The notes under the pieces: model-generated
Database searches by the model: none
Seen by the model: the letters and a program-made list of their open reading frames with translations, nothing else
Told to the model about the DNA's origin: nothing
Position numbers and translations under genes: made by a program
Shown: positions 28,345 through 36,648 of the stretch, piece after piece
Numbering within the stretch: position 1 is the first letter of the stretch
Layout of the letters: each line of letters starts with the position of its first letter
Assembly: GCA_003598065.1 (NCBI GenBank)
Contig: QZKR01000084.1
Span: forward strand, 1-64,000
Length of the DNA stretch: 64,000 bases
Direction: 5' to 3'
From: Myxococcales bacterium
GTDB lineage: Bacteria; Myxococcota_A; SURF-8

Positions 28345-29171
28345 CCTCGTTGTTCGCCGCCCGTTTCTGGCGCAAGGCCTGGGCCTTCGTGGTCCGCGAT
28401 TTCCTGGACGAAGCGTCCTACAAGCTCTACTTTTTCCTCACGCTCTGGGGCGTGGTGTTTGCGGTGCTCGTCTTTTTCTTCCTCTCGCGCGTCATCCCCG
28501 AACAGGGCGCGGCGGCGCTCGCCCCTTACGGCGGCCGCTACTTCCCTTTCGTGCTGGTCGGCTTCGCGATGGCCCATTACCTGGAACTCGCCATGCACGG
28601 CCTGGGCCGGAGAATTCGCGAGGGACAGCTTTTGGGCACGCTGGAGGCGCTGTTCGTCACCAGAACGCCGGCGTGGCAGATTCTCTTCTTTCTGGTGCTC
28701 TATCCGTTTCTCTTCACGTCGCTGATGGTAATGCTTTACCTGGCGCTGGGCTGGGCTTTTTTCGGCGTCGATCTCTCGCATGCCGCCTGGGGCTCGGCGC
28801 TGGCGTTCTTTCTGTTGACGGGCTTGTCGCTCGCGCCCTTGGGCATTCTCTCGGCGGCCCTGATCCTGCTGGTCAAGCGCGGCGATCCGGTGTCCTTCGC
28901 CGTCACCGGCTTGTCCTATCTGCTTTCCGGCGTGTTCTATCCGGTGGAGGTGATGCCGGGCTGGCTGCAGACGGCGGCGCAGTTCTTCCCTCTGACTCAC
29001 TCCCTGGAGGGTCTGCGACGCTCCCTCTTGGCGGGCGCGCCGCTCTGGGAGGATCCTTTCGGCCTCGCCGTGCTGCTGTTCTTCGCGGCGGGGCTTTTAC
29101 CGTTTTCGCTGTGGGTTTTCGGCCGGGCGCTGGCCTATGCCCGCCGCACCGGCGGGCTGCACCATTATTGA
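28341..29171 (+). CDS. ABC-2 type transporter permease
   Basis: 276 residues, about six membrane helices. It has the ABC-2 features: helix near 31-52, a cytoplasmic loop with REGQLLGTLEALFVTRTP, LLVKRGDPVSFAVTGLSYLLSGVFYPVEVMPGWLQ, and QFFPLTHSLEGLRRSLL. Partner of the preceding ATPase by four-base overlap. Exported substrate unknown; lipid-linked or glycoconjugate export would fit the family. Confidence 0.88.
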   Translation: MTSLFAARFWRKAWAFVVRDFLDEASYKLYFFLTLWGVVFAVLVFFFLSRVIPEQGAAALAPYGGRYFPFVLVGFAMAHYLELAMHGLGRRIREGQLLGTLEALFVTRTPAWQILFFLVLYPFLFTSLMVMLYLALGWAFFGVDLSHAAWGSALAFFLLTGLSLAPLGILSAALILLVKRGDPVSFAVTGLSYLLSGVFYPVEVMPGWLQTAAQFFPLTHSLEGLRRSLLAGAPLWEDPFGLAVLLFFAAGLLPFSLWVFGRALAYARRTGGLHHY

Positions 29172-29180
29172 GTATTGAGC

Positions 29181-29198
29181 GCCCGCCTCGCGGCGGGC
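29181..29198. terminator. short hairpin between convergent genes
   Basis: GCCCGCC-TCGC-GGCGGGC, seven-bp stem, ten bases after the permease stop and about 25 bases from the end of the convergent gene. No T tract. Possible bidirectional terminator. Confidence 0.3.
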
Positions 29199-29222
29199 TG
29201 CGATTCCCGCCTGGGGCAGACG

Positions 29223-29690
29223 CTACGTCAGAAGGGATCTCACCCGCATCCAGAGACCCCGCCCGAGCGTTTCGTCGGCCGTCCGCAGGACGCGGCGGAT
29301 CACGACCAACACGTCTTCGCCGCCCGCCCAGCGCCGCCGCACGAGTTCCGGATCGATGCCGTTGACGAGACCATTCAATACGTAAGCCGCCAGCGCCGCG
29401 TCGTCCAGGAAACCGGCCGGGCCGGTCAGCAGTTCCGGCAGCAGGTCGAGCGGCGAGACGAAATAAGCGATCGCCGCCCAGAGCCTGGTCTTCGCGAGCG
29501 GCGAGACGTTGCTGTCCCAGGCCAAGCGGATCAGCAGGTGAAACAGGTCGGGGGCGGCCAGCACGGCGTCAACCCATGCCGGGGCTTTGCCGTGTTTCGT
29601 TTCGGCCCAGGCGCGCACGCGAACCCGCAGGCGCCGATAGAAATCGCTTTCATCCGCATGGCGGTTTTCGACGCACACTAAATCATCCAT
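29223..29690 (-). CDS. DUF1232 (YkvA-like) small membrane-associated protein
   Basis: 155 residues. The core AIAYFVSPLDLLPE followed by GPAGFLDDAALAAYVLNGLV is the YkvA/DUF1232 signature: a short amphipathic or membrane hairpin with conserved Pro-x-Asp-x-x-Pro and Asp-Asp. Function is unknown for the family. It stands alone between two convergent/codirectional short genes. Confidence 0.85.
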   Translation of the reverse strand: MDDLVCVENRHADESDFYRRLRVRVRAWAETKHGKAPAWVDAVLAAPDLFHLLIRLAWDSNVSPLAKTRLWAAIAYFVSPLDLLPELLTGPAGFLDDAALAAYVLNGLVNGIDPELVRRRWAGGEDVLVVIRRVLRTADETLGRGLWMRVRSLLT

Positions 29691-29759
29691 CTCAACCTCA
29701 CAGCCTTGCGGCGAGCCGTCACTCTTCGGTCAGTCTCTCGCCGTCTCGCTCGCAGGAAA

Positions 29760-30119
29760 TCACTCTTCCTCGACGAATTCACCCGCCTCCGGTGAGATCT
29801 CGCCGTCCTGCATGGCCTGGCGGATCAATTCGGCGGCCTGTTCGGCTTCGCGCCTGCGCACCACGAGCCGCACCTCGCCGTAAACGCCGCCGCCCGTCGG
29901 AAAGGACGTGCTGCCCATCTCGCGCAAGTTGCAGACGAGTTTCTCCACCGTCAGCATCGCCTTGAGTCGTTCGGCGTCCAGGCGGGTCGCACAGGCGTAA
30001 AGCTCGACGAAGTCTTCCTCGTCGGGGGGCATCGGGCCATCGACCAATCGCCTGCCGCAATCGGCGCAATGGTCAACCGCTTCGCGGTACTCCATCCGGC
30101 ACTTCGGGCAATAGGGCAT
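29760..30119 (-). CDS. zinc-ribbon protein with DUF2007-like domain
   Basis: 119 residues. Zinc ribbon with two CxxC pairs (YCPKCRMEYREAVDHCADCG), then a beta-alpha-beta region, VELYACATRLDAERLKAMLTVEKLVCNLRE and EVRLVVRRREAEQAAELIRQ, which resembles the putative signal-transducing DUF2007 fold, and an acidic tail. Function unknown. Likely cytoplasmic. Confidence 0.82.
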   Translation of the reverse strand: MPYCPKCRMEYREAVDHCADCGRRLVDGPMPPDEEDFVELYACATRLDAERLKAMLTVEKLVCNLREMGSTSFPTGGGVYGEVRLVVRRREAEQAAELIRQAMQDGEISPEAGEFVEEE

Positions 30120-30420
30120 GCGGTATCCCCTTTCTTGACCTAGCCCGAAGCGTCCTGCGCTTCGCCGACTGGCCTCAGCCTATTATAAAGGCCCGCCGCC
30201 GCCGGCGTCCACTGCTTACGGCAGTTTCTGAAAAACGGCGGTTCGCTCCAGCATGGGCTATTTTTTATCCATAAAGTCTCGGGAAAATGAAACGGCCCGA
30301 TCGATTTTGTTTATAACTTTTTCTTATTAGTTAACACGAGCGTTATCTCGCTGCTGCTCTGGTGGGATGTTCTAACATATGTCAGGGCTTGAAAAATTCC
30401 CCCTGAAGGGCTCCAAGGTT

Positions 30421-30450
30421 TTGACACGACGCGACATAGCAAATAAGAAT
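30421..30450 (+). promoter_or_regulatory. promoter with overlapping operator
   Basis: TTGACA at 30421-30426, 18-base spacer, AAGAAT at 30445-30450. The -10 is overlapped by the palindrome at 30447-30462, an arrangement expected for repression. Confidence 0.4.
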
Positions 30451-30462
30451 GAGTGCTCATTC
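30447..30462. promoter_or_regulatory. TetR/FadR-like operator palindrome
   Basis: GAATGAG-TG-CTCATTC, perfect 7-bp arms. Close to the TGAATGA-n-TA-n-TCATTCA site of TetR-type FadR regulators of fatty-acid degradation. Whether a FadR or the TetR protein at 38067 binds here is unknown. Confidence 0.45.
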
Positions 30463-30524
30463 ATGACCTCAATTAACTGTAATAATTCCTTTATCTAATT
30501 AACGCAGTGCATCTAGAATAAACC

Positions 30525-30553
30525 TTGACAACAAAGCGGCGCTCTGCTACCTT
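30525..30553 (+). promoter_or_regulatory. probable promoter of the OFA transporter
   Basis: TTGACA at 30525-30530, 17-base spacer, TACCTT at 30548-30553. It would give a roughly 275-base 5' leader. Confidence 0.45.
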
Positions 30554-30835
30554 GCCCCCGACTTCCCCCTCCTTGGCGAAGGAGTCGAGGAGCCGCCGCA
30601 CCAAGTTCCCGCCGTTCATTCTCATCGCGGCTCCCCGGGGGATTTTAATCCCCCGCAGGCCGAATCGCGTATCGCTGGATATCGCGAAAAGTTATCAAAC
30701 GCTTCTCCTCGGACCACGCCATGCGCCGGCTGTGCAGGTGCATGCCGCGTGGCTGAAAGTCGGATAAGCCCTTTCGAGTGGATTGCAGGAAGTTCATCGC
30801 GTCGCGAGATCAATCGGAGACGGAAAGGAGAGATC

Positions 30836-32113
30836 ATGAGCCAGACGATTTCGGAAACGATCGCCCCTGCCGAGACCAGGAGCGTCAATATGGGGTGGAT
30901 TGTCACCTTCGCCGGCACGGGCATCAACCTCGCGCTGGGCATTCTCTATACGTGGAGCGTCATCAAGGGGAAGATTCCCGAAGCGTGGGGCTGGAGCGAA
31001 GCGCAGAAGTCGGACCCCTACGCCATCGCCTGCTTCGTTTTCGCCATCGCCATGGTTGTGGCGGGCCGCCTGCAGGACAAGCTCGGCCCGCGCATCGTGG
31101 CCACGATCGGCGGCGCCGCCGTGGCTTTGGGCTGCATCATCGCCGGGCTCGCCGGAAGTTCCTACGCCGGTTTCGTCGTGGGCTTCGGCGTGCTGACCGG
31201 CGCCGGCATCGGCTTCGGTTACGCCAGCGCCACGCCGCCGGCCGTCAAGTGGTTCCCGCCCGCCAAAACCGGCCTTATCGCCGGCCTCGTGGTGGCCGGC
31301 TTCGGACTGGCCAGCGTTTACATCTCGCCCTTGGCCACCTGGCTGCTCAACACCTACGGCGTGTCCAACACGATGATCATCTTCGGCGCGGCCTTCCTCG
31401 TCGTGGTTTGCGGGCTCGCTCAGCTGCTCAAGAATCCACCCGCCGGCTACAAGCCGCAAGCGCCGGCTTCCGCCGCCAAGGCGGCCGCGCTCAAGCCCGC
31501 CATCGGCGACAAAACCTGGCGCGACATGCTGGCGTCCCCCAATTTCTGGGTGCTGTGGCTCATGTTCTTCTTCGGCTCGGCCGTCGGCCTGACGGTCATC
31601 GGCTCGGCTCAGGGCATCGCCAAGCAATCGCTGGGCGATGCGGCCTTCTGGGCCGTGGCGGTGCTGGCCGTCGGCAACGCCGGCGGGCGCATCGCGGCCG
31701 GCGTGGTCAGCGACCGCATCGGCCGCCAGTGGACGATGTTCCTCTCCTATGTCGTGCAGTGCGTGATGGTCATGATTCCGTTCTTCTTCGCCGAAAGCGT
31801 GGTCGCGCTGCTGTTCGCCGTGCTGATGATCGGCGCCTGCTACGGGGCGAACCTGTCGTTGTTCCCCTCGGCCACCAAGGATTACTTCGGGCTGAAGAAC
31901 TTCGGCTTGAACTACGGCGTGATGTTCTCGGCCTGGGGCGTGGCGGGGCTGACCCTGCCGCGCGTCGATGGCATGATCAAGGACGCCGTTTTCGCGGCCA
32001 CGGGCGCCAAGCCCATGTACGCCGAAACGACGATGTACATCACGATCTCGCTCATGGTCGTCGCCGCCGTCCTGACTTTCGTGAGCCGGGCGATCGTCAG
32101 CAAGTCGAAATAA
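30836..32113 (+). CDS. MFS transporter, oxalate:formate antiporter (OFA) family
   Basis: 425 residues, twelve membrane helices in two bundles. The OFA-type N-terminus NMGWIVTFAGTGINLALGILYTWSV, the motif-A-like GRLQDKLGPRIVATIGG, GAGIGFGYASATPPAVKWFPP and, in the second half, GRIAAGVVSDRIGRQWTMF are present. OFA members exchange small carboxylates such as oxalate/formate or take up lactate or acetate; the substrate is not decided. Start 30836 has AAAGGAG just before; the frame is open upstream without a ribosome site. Confidence 0.9.
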   Translation: MSQTISETIAPAETRSVNMGWIVTFAGTGINLALGILYTWSVIKGKIPEAWGWSEAQKSDPYAIACFVFAIAMVVAGRLQDKLGPRIVATIGGAAVALGCIIAGLAGSSYAGFVVGFGVLTGAGIGFGYASATPPAVKWFPPAKTGLIAGLVVAGFGLASVYISPLATWLLNTYGVSNTMIIFGAAFLVVVCGLAQLLKNPPAGYKPQAPASAAKAAALKPAIGDKTWRDMLASPNFWVLWLMFFFGSAVGLTVIGSAQGIAKQSLGDAAFWAVAVLAVGNAGGRIAAGVVSDRIGRQWTMFLSYVVQCVMVMIPFFFAESVVALLFAVLMIGACYGANLSLFPSATKDYFGLKNFGLNYGVMFSAWGVAGLTLPRVDGMIKDAVFAATGAKPMYAETTMYITISLMVVAAVLTFVSRAIVSKSK

Positions 32114-32141
32114 CTCCGGAGAAATTTCTCCCCAGTGGATC

Positions 32142-32188
32142 GGGGGAGGGTGAAGTCGGGAAACCGATGGATCCCTCCCTTTTTATTT
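32142..32188 (+). terminator. intrinsic terminator after the OFA transporter
   Basis: GGGAGGG at 32144-32150 pairs with CCCTCCC at 32173-32179, followed by TTTTTATTT. The loop contains an inner TCGG-GAAA-CCGA hairpin. A separate perfect palindrome GGAGAAATTTCTCC lies just before it at 32118-32131. Confidence 0.7.
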
Positions 32189-32205
32189 GGCGCGGAAATA
32201 GTGCT

Positions 32206-33504
32206 TCATGGGCGGGCGTCTTCGTCGGGCGTCAGGCAGACGCCCCAGGCGGCGGCGCGTGTCTCCTCGTAGGCCTTCACTTCGTCCTCGGTCAGCCTGT
32301 AGCCGTAGGTCACGCCGTCGGCTATGTCCGGTCGGCCGCCGCCGGCCTTGCTGCCCAGGATGTAGGTTTCGGGGGAATGAAAGAACCCCGTCATCTCGTC
32401 GCGTCCGAGCGTCTCGTTGAAAAAGATGTTGACGTCGATGCCGCCGTCGATCACTTCCACCTCGATCGGCGGACCGGCGTAGAGGCGGAACGGGTCGGTC
32501 TTGAGATTGTAGCCGGCCTTGCCGTCGATCTCAATGTCTTGCACCAGCCCCGTGAAGGCGAAGTTGTAGCCTTCGTCGTAGGTGTAGGGCCACGGATGCC
32601 ATTTCGGCAGTTCGTAATCCGTGTGCGGCGTGGAGGGATCGATGGTGTCGGCGTCGCAGGCGCTGCCGCTGAACACGCCCGTATCCGGATCGACCTCGAT
32701 GATCCAGTAGACTTCCAGCGGATAGGCGAAGGGCTCCGACAGATCGAGCCAGGTGACGAAGACGCCCGACTCGAAGCTCGTCGGCTTCTCTTCTCCAGCC
32801 GGCGTGACGCCGAAAAACAGATCGAGATAAATTCGGGTCTCGTTGCCGTTCAGGTCGGCCAGACCGGGAGAAAAGCGCAGCAGATACTCGCCGATTCCCA
32901 TGTCCGCCGCCGGATCGACGCTCAGCTTGGCCTCGATATCCTCCGCCGGCGCCTCCTCCACGGACCAGTCCGCGCCCGCCGCTTCCATCCGGCGTCGGCA
33001 GACGCCGTCGTCGTCGCCCGATAATTCGCGGCACAACTCGTTGTCGCCAACCATGTAGCGGCGGCAGCTCCACGTTTCGTAGGCTTTGAAGGCCCGGCAA
33101 TCCTGCTCGACGATCAATTTGTTCCCCTTGAAGCTCTGCTCGGCGCGGCAGACGCAGGGCGTCTCGGTGAACGTCAGAACGGCGGAAGCAGGCGCGACGG
33201 GACCGAACCACATGCGGGAGCAAGAACTCGTGTCGTCGTCGCCGCGGCACTGAGCAACAAGCTGGCCGTCCGGGTCGAGCAACCGGTCTGAACGATGCCA
33301 GATGGCCATTTCCATCGACGTGATGTCGATCGCTTCGGTGAAGACGATATCGATGTTCGCCTCCGGCGTGGTGGATGTGGACGGCGCGGGGTCCGAACTG
33401 GCGATGCCCGGCGGGGGGTCGAACGTGCAGCCTGCCAGATGTAAAAACGAGACAAGGGCGATAAGCGGCAAGCTCGCGGAGGCCATAAGGGAAAGCAGTC
33501 GCAT
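32206..33504 (-). CDS. lipoprotein of unknown function, SbsA-Ig-like
   Basis: 432 residues. Signal peptide with lipobox LHLAGC. The first mature segment (IDIVFTEAIDITSMEMAIW ... LLRFSPGLADLNGNET) resembles Ig-like domains of the SbsA type (about 40-215), with about eight cysteines inserted. The second half (about 220-432) is a beta-rich domain with Asp/Gly-rich turns. No catalytic motif recognised. It begins 11 bases after the stop of the barrel gene at 33516, so the two are an operon and probably partners at the outer membrane. Confidence 0.8.
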   Translation of the reverse strand: MRLLSLMASASLPLIALVSFLHLAGCTFDPPPGIASSDPAPSTSTTPEANIDIVFTEAIDITSMEMAIWHRSDRLLDPDGQLVAQCRGDDDTSSCSRMWFGPVAPASAVLTFTETPCVCRAEQSFKGNKLIVEQDCRAFKAYETWSCRRYMVGDNELCRELSGDDDGVCRRRMEAAGADWSVEEAPAEDIEAKLSVDPAADMGIGEYLLRFSPGLADLNGNETRIYLDLFFGVTPAGEEKPTSFESGVFVTWLDLSEPFAYPLEVYWIIEVDPDTGVFSGSACDADTIDPSTPHTDYELPKWHPWPYTYDEGYNFAFTGLVQDIEIDGKAGYNLKTDPFRLYAGPPIEVEVIDGGIDVNIFFNETLGRDEMTGFFHSPETYILGSKAGGGRPDIADGVTYGYRLTEDEVKAYEETRAAAWGVCLTPDEDARP

Positions 33505-33515
33505 TGCTTGAACTC

Positions 33516-35507
33516 CTAATACCGGAAAGTGAATCGCCCCTGGACGAGGCTGCTGGCGACGGCGTAGCCGTTTTCGTCCTTCAAGGCGTCGCCGGGCAGA
33601 AGCACGGCGCCTTCCAGGTCGAAGAGGAAATGCTCTTCCCAGAGATTGAAGGAAAGGCGGAGGTCGAACTCGGTTCCGTAAAAACTGGCCGGCCGCCCGC
33701 CGTTGAAGTTCACTTTGTCGTCTTCGAGATCGTCGGCGTCGTAATGGTAGAGCGTGGCGTAAGGGTCGATCAGCGGTTTCGCCGCCCAGGCGAGCAGCGC
33801 GCCGGTCCGGACGAACACGAAGTCCGCGATGCGCCACGTAACCTGGGGGAAAATGGCGATGGCGTTGGTGAAGCCGCCGTTGGTTTCGATCTGGCTGGAC
33901 GGATTGGCGTTGGTTTCCACGGTGACCGGAATTTCCGCCTTGCGGACGAAATACCGGGCGGCGGCGGCGGAGCGGGCCGACTCGAACGCCAGCACCTGGG
34001 GGAAGAGCAGCAGGCCGACCTTCGTGTCTTCGGCGAAATAGAACTGCGTCAGGTCGCTGTCGCCGCGCGGATCGTCGTCGCCGCTGGCGTAATCCACTTC
34101 GAAAGTCAAGGTGACGGGGCCGACGTCGTAATCGGCGATGGCGAACATGCCCCACGCCTTGATGCTCTGCGTTTCCGGAATGCTGCCGGGACCGGTGGTG
34201 CGGAAGAGGCTCTGCGCCTCGGAGATCTCGCGCGTCTCGCCCTGGAGGACGCCCCATTGGGTCTCCAGGCGGAAATTCTCGATCCGCACGCTGGTTTCGA
34301 GCGCCATGATGTGAAGCTTCAACCCGATGTCCTCGCCGGTCCGGTACACATAGGCGAAGCCGGCCCTGAGGTCGCCGCAAGGCGCGGAGCCGAGCGCGAA
34401 CTCGGGGAGCTTGTAGGTCAGGGAAAAGGCGAACTGATAGGTGTCGTCGCCCAGAAACTGGGCCTGATCGTTCACCAGGCTGTCGTAGGCGAAGCCGAAG
34501 AGCAGGCCCCGGTCCAGACGGCTGTCGGCGGCCCCGGGATCCCCCTTCATCGCCGCTTTCACCACCTCGATGGGTTTCGTCCCGAACAGAATGCGGTCCG
34601 CCGTATCGCCTCTGCCCGCCGGGCCGAAGCGGTTGAGGTCGTTGTCGCCGTCGTTTAAGACGATTCCCCGGCCTTCGTAGGCGGGCATGCGCCCGACGCG
34701 CAGCTCGCCGACGAGAATGTTCGCCTCGCCCCAGGCCCGCCGCAACTTGATCGGCTCGATCGCCTTCAGGCCGTAGGTGTAGGAGTCCGGATCGTTCGGG
34801 TCGAGGGTTTCGTCTTTGAGCGCGATGGTCAGGCCCGCGTTGTTCGGCGAGCGCACCGCCGTGTGGATGCCCTGGTTGGGGTAGGGAGGTTCGCCGTACA
34901 CGAGGCCGTTGTCGCCGAACAGCACGCCGTCGAGCAGATCGATCTGCGTATGGAGGCGAACGAAATTTTTCCAGCCGAGCAAAAAATGGGTGCGGCCGCG
35001 CTGCACGCCGTAGAACACGTCGGTGACGTCCTCGCCGTTGAGTTCGAGCGGGGCGATGTAGATCATGCTGAACTGATATTCCGCTTTCAGATCGAAGAGC
35101 ACGCCGGAATCGGAATGAATGAGCGGCGGCCTCGCGTCCGTCAGTCCCGAATAGGCCTGCGCCGGTTTGGTTTCAGACTCGGCCGGGACCGGCAATGGCG
35201 ATTCGCCGCCCTCCTTCGCCCCGGCGGCGGGCGGATCGGCGCAACGCCCCTCGACGCAGATCCGCTCGCCCTTGCATTGCGTGTCGTAGCGGCATCCGTC
35301 AAGAGCAGACGTATCGGCCTCGGCGGCCGGGGCGGGAGCATCCGCCGCCGGTGTTTCGACAGGAGCGGTCGCGTCCGCCGCCGGTGCGGCCGCCGGCGAG
35401 GGCGTCAAGGCGGAAGCCTCCGGGGAGGCGACGTCGGTGAAGGCCGAAAGGGGAAGCGGAAGAAAAAACAGAAAAAGCGCGATGCCGCGTTTGAAGAGAC
35501 AATTCAT
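33516..35507 (-). CDS. outer-membrane beta-barrel (porin-like) protein with N-terminal cysteine motif
   Basis: 663 residues. Signal peptide MNCLFKRGIALFLFFLPLPLSAF, then an Ala/Pro-rich linker, then a small CRYDTQCKGERICVEGRC motif (dickkopf-like), then a long series of alternating beta strands ending in FTFRY, the aromatic end typical of barrel insertion. It contains WGEANILVGELRVGRMPAYEGRGI and LNRFGPAGRGDTADRI. From memory it resembles a deltaproteobacterial family of about 600 residues (possibly TIGR04551), not verified. Start 35507 rather than 35525, because the signal peptide begins there. Confidence 0.82.
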   Translation of the reverse strand: MNCLFKRGIALFLFFLPLPLSAFTDVASPEASALTPSPAAAPAADATAPVETPAADAPAPAAEADTSALDGCRYDTQCKGERICVEGRCADPPAAGAKEGGESPLPVPAESETKPAQAYSGLTDARPPLIHSDSGVLFDLKAEYQFSMIYIAPLELNGEDVTDVFYGVQRGRTHFLLGWKNFVRLHTQIDLLDGVLFGDNGLVYGEPPYPNQGIHTAVRSPNNAGLTIALKDETLDPNDPDSYTYGLKAIEPIKLRRAWGEANILVGELRVGRMPAYEGRGIVLNDGDNDLNRFGPAGRGDTADRILFGTKPIEVVKAAMKGDPGAADSRLDRGLLFGFAYDSLVNDQAQFLGDDTYQFAFSLTYKLPEFALGSAPCGDLRAGFAYVYRTGEDIGLKLHIMALETSVRIENFRLETQWGVLQGETREISEAQSLFRTTGPGSIPETQSIKAWGMFAIADYDVGPVTLTFEVDYASGDDDPRGDSDLTQFYFAEDTKVGLLLFPQVLAFESARSAAAARYFVRKAEIPVTVETNANPSSQIETNGGFTNAIAIFPQVTWRIADFVFVRTGALLAWAAKPLIDPYATLYHYDADDLEDDKVNFNGGRPASFYGTEFDLRLSFNLWEEHFLFDLEGAVLLPGDALKDENGYAVASSLVQGRFTFRY

Positions 35508-35552
35508 GCGTACACCTCGGCACAAGAAAGCGTTTTCGATCGTCTCCCCGCC

Positions 35553-36599
35553 TTACTGTCGTTCCATGAGCACGCTGAAATCGATGTAGCAGTCGCCGAA
35601 AATGGGAACGTCGTACAAAAACACCTTCGCCGTTCCCGTCCCGCCATCGCCTTCGAAAGCAATCGTCGAGGTCTCGACGCTCGTGACGCCCATCTGTTGA
35701 GGGTTGACGTCGCAAATAATCATGATGTCGCCGTGCACGACGCCCGTGATGACTTCCTGCACGTCGCCCTTGTAATCGCATTCGCCGACGAGGCCGAGTT
35801 CATAAGTGCTGACGTCAACGTTGCCGGGGGTGACGCGGGCGTCGAAGCTCGCCATGCTCGGATTGCAGTTGGAGTAGGTTGTCGTCAGCGTCCGCCGCCA
35901 TGTTCCCGCCTGATCGAAACAAATGGCGGTTTCCCGCGAGCAGGCCGGCAGGTTGCAGACTTTGCCATTCCACCACGGCGCTTCCGGCGGCCAGCTTGCG
36001 GGAACGATGCAGGTTTCGCAATGGTCGCCTTCCCAGGCCGACTGACAGTCGCAGACCGGCGCGCCGGAGGAATCGTCGCAATCGCCGTGGCCGGAACAGG
36101 TGGTCTCCTGGCAGCCGGTGTCTTCGCCGCAATTGCCGCCGTCCTCGTGATAGCCCGCCGCGCAGTCGCCGCAGGCGGGTTGGCCGGCGTTGTTTTCGCA
36201 CATTCGGTGAGCGGCGGCGCACTCCGTATCCTCGGCGCAGGGATCGCTCGGCCGGCATTCGCCGTCGCCGTAATCCTGGAAATCCTGGTCGCAGAGGCAG
36301 CGGAACGCTTCTTCCGCGTCCGGGACACAGGTTGTCCGGTGGGACTGGTTGCAGGGATTCGGAACGCAGGCGTCGCTTTCGGCTTCGGTTTCTCCCTCTT
36401 CTTCCCGGGCGGTCTCCGTTTCGTCATCGACATCGGCGTCTTCATCGCCGTCGAGGTCTTCGCCTCCGCCGGGGAACACGGGCTCGCCGACGTAGCCGCT
36501 GCCCTCGGGCCAGGTCTGCCCGCTGCAAGCGAAAGCGAAAAGCAAGGGGAGAATGAAGAGGACGAGAAAACCAACTATAGGGCGGCCATCCGTTTTCAT
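35553..36599 (-). CDS. EGF-like cysteine-rich surface lipoprotein
   Basis: 348 residues. Signal peptide with Cys in LLFAFACSG; an acidic tether (about 45-75) with DLDGDEDADVDDE; then EGF-like modules (about 76-215): CVPNPCNQSHRTTC, CLCDQDFQDYGDGEC, CAEDTECAAAHRMC, CSGHGDCDDSSGAPVCDC. The C-terminal 130 residues form a beta-rich domain without known motifs. AGGAG lies eight bases before the ATG. Same strand and spacing as the neighbouring surface genes. Function unknown, presumably cell-surface binding. Confidence 0.82.
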   Translation of the reverse strand: MKTDGRPIVGFLVLFILPLLFAFACSGQTWPEGSGYVGEPVFPGGGEDLDGDEDADVDDETETAREEEGETEAESDACVPNPCNQSHRTTCVPDAEEAFRCLCDQDFQDYGDGECRPSDPCAEDTECAAAHRMCENNAGQPACGDCAAGYHEDGGNCGEDTGCQETTCSGHGDCDDSSGAPVCDCQSAWEGDHCETCIVPASWPPEAPWWNGKVCNLPACSRETAICFDQAGTWRRTLTTTYSNCNPSMASFDARVTPGNVDVSTYELGLVGECDYKGDVQEVITGVVHGDIMIICDVNPQQMGVTSVETSTIAFEGDGGTGTAKVFLYDVPIFGDCYIDFSVLMERQ

Positions 36600-36648
36600 C
36601 GAAACGTCTCCTACAGCGTTGAAGCCGCGGACAGGCCCGGCCGCGCCG

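Larger units (their letters stand above)
30120..30835. other. 716-bp AT-richer intergenic region before the OFA transporter
   Basis: No supported gene. The segment 30240-30530 is clearly AT-richer than its neighbours. It contains two promoter-like elements, a FadR-like palindrome and, downstream of the second promoter, a roughly 280-base leader with two hairpins (CTCCTT/AAGGAG near 30570-30590 and GGGGGATT/AATCCCCC at 30637-30654). I could not match the leader to a known riboswitch class. Confidence 0.55.

Noticed and set aside
30525..30767. 80-codon plus-strand frame in the 716-bp gap
   Set aside because: It begins inside the promoter, lacks a ribosome site and has no recognisable pattern.
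33505..34380. Upstream extension of the lipoprotein frame at 32206 into the barrel gene
   Set aside because: The true start is ATG 33504, giving a perfect lipobox signal peptide; the extension is arginine-rich and overlaps a conserved gene.
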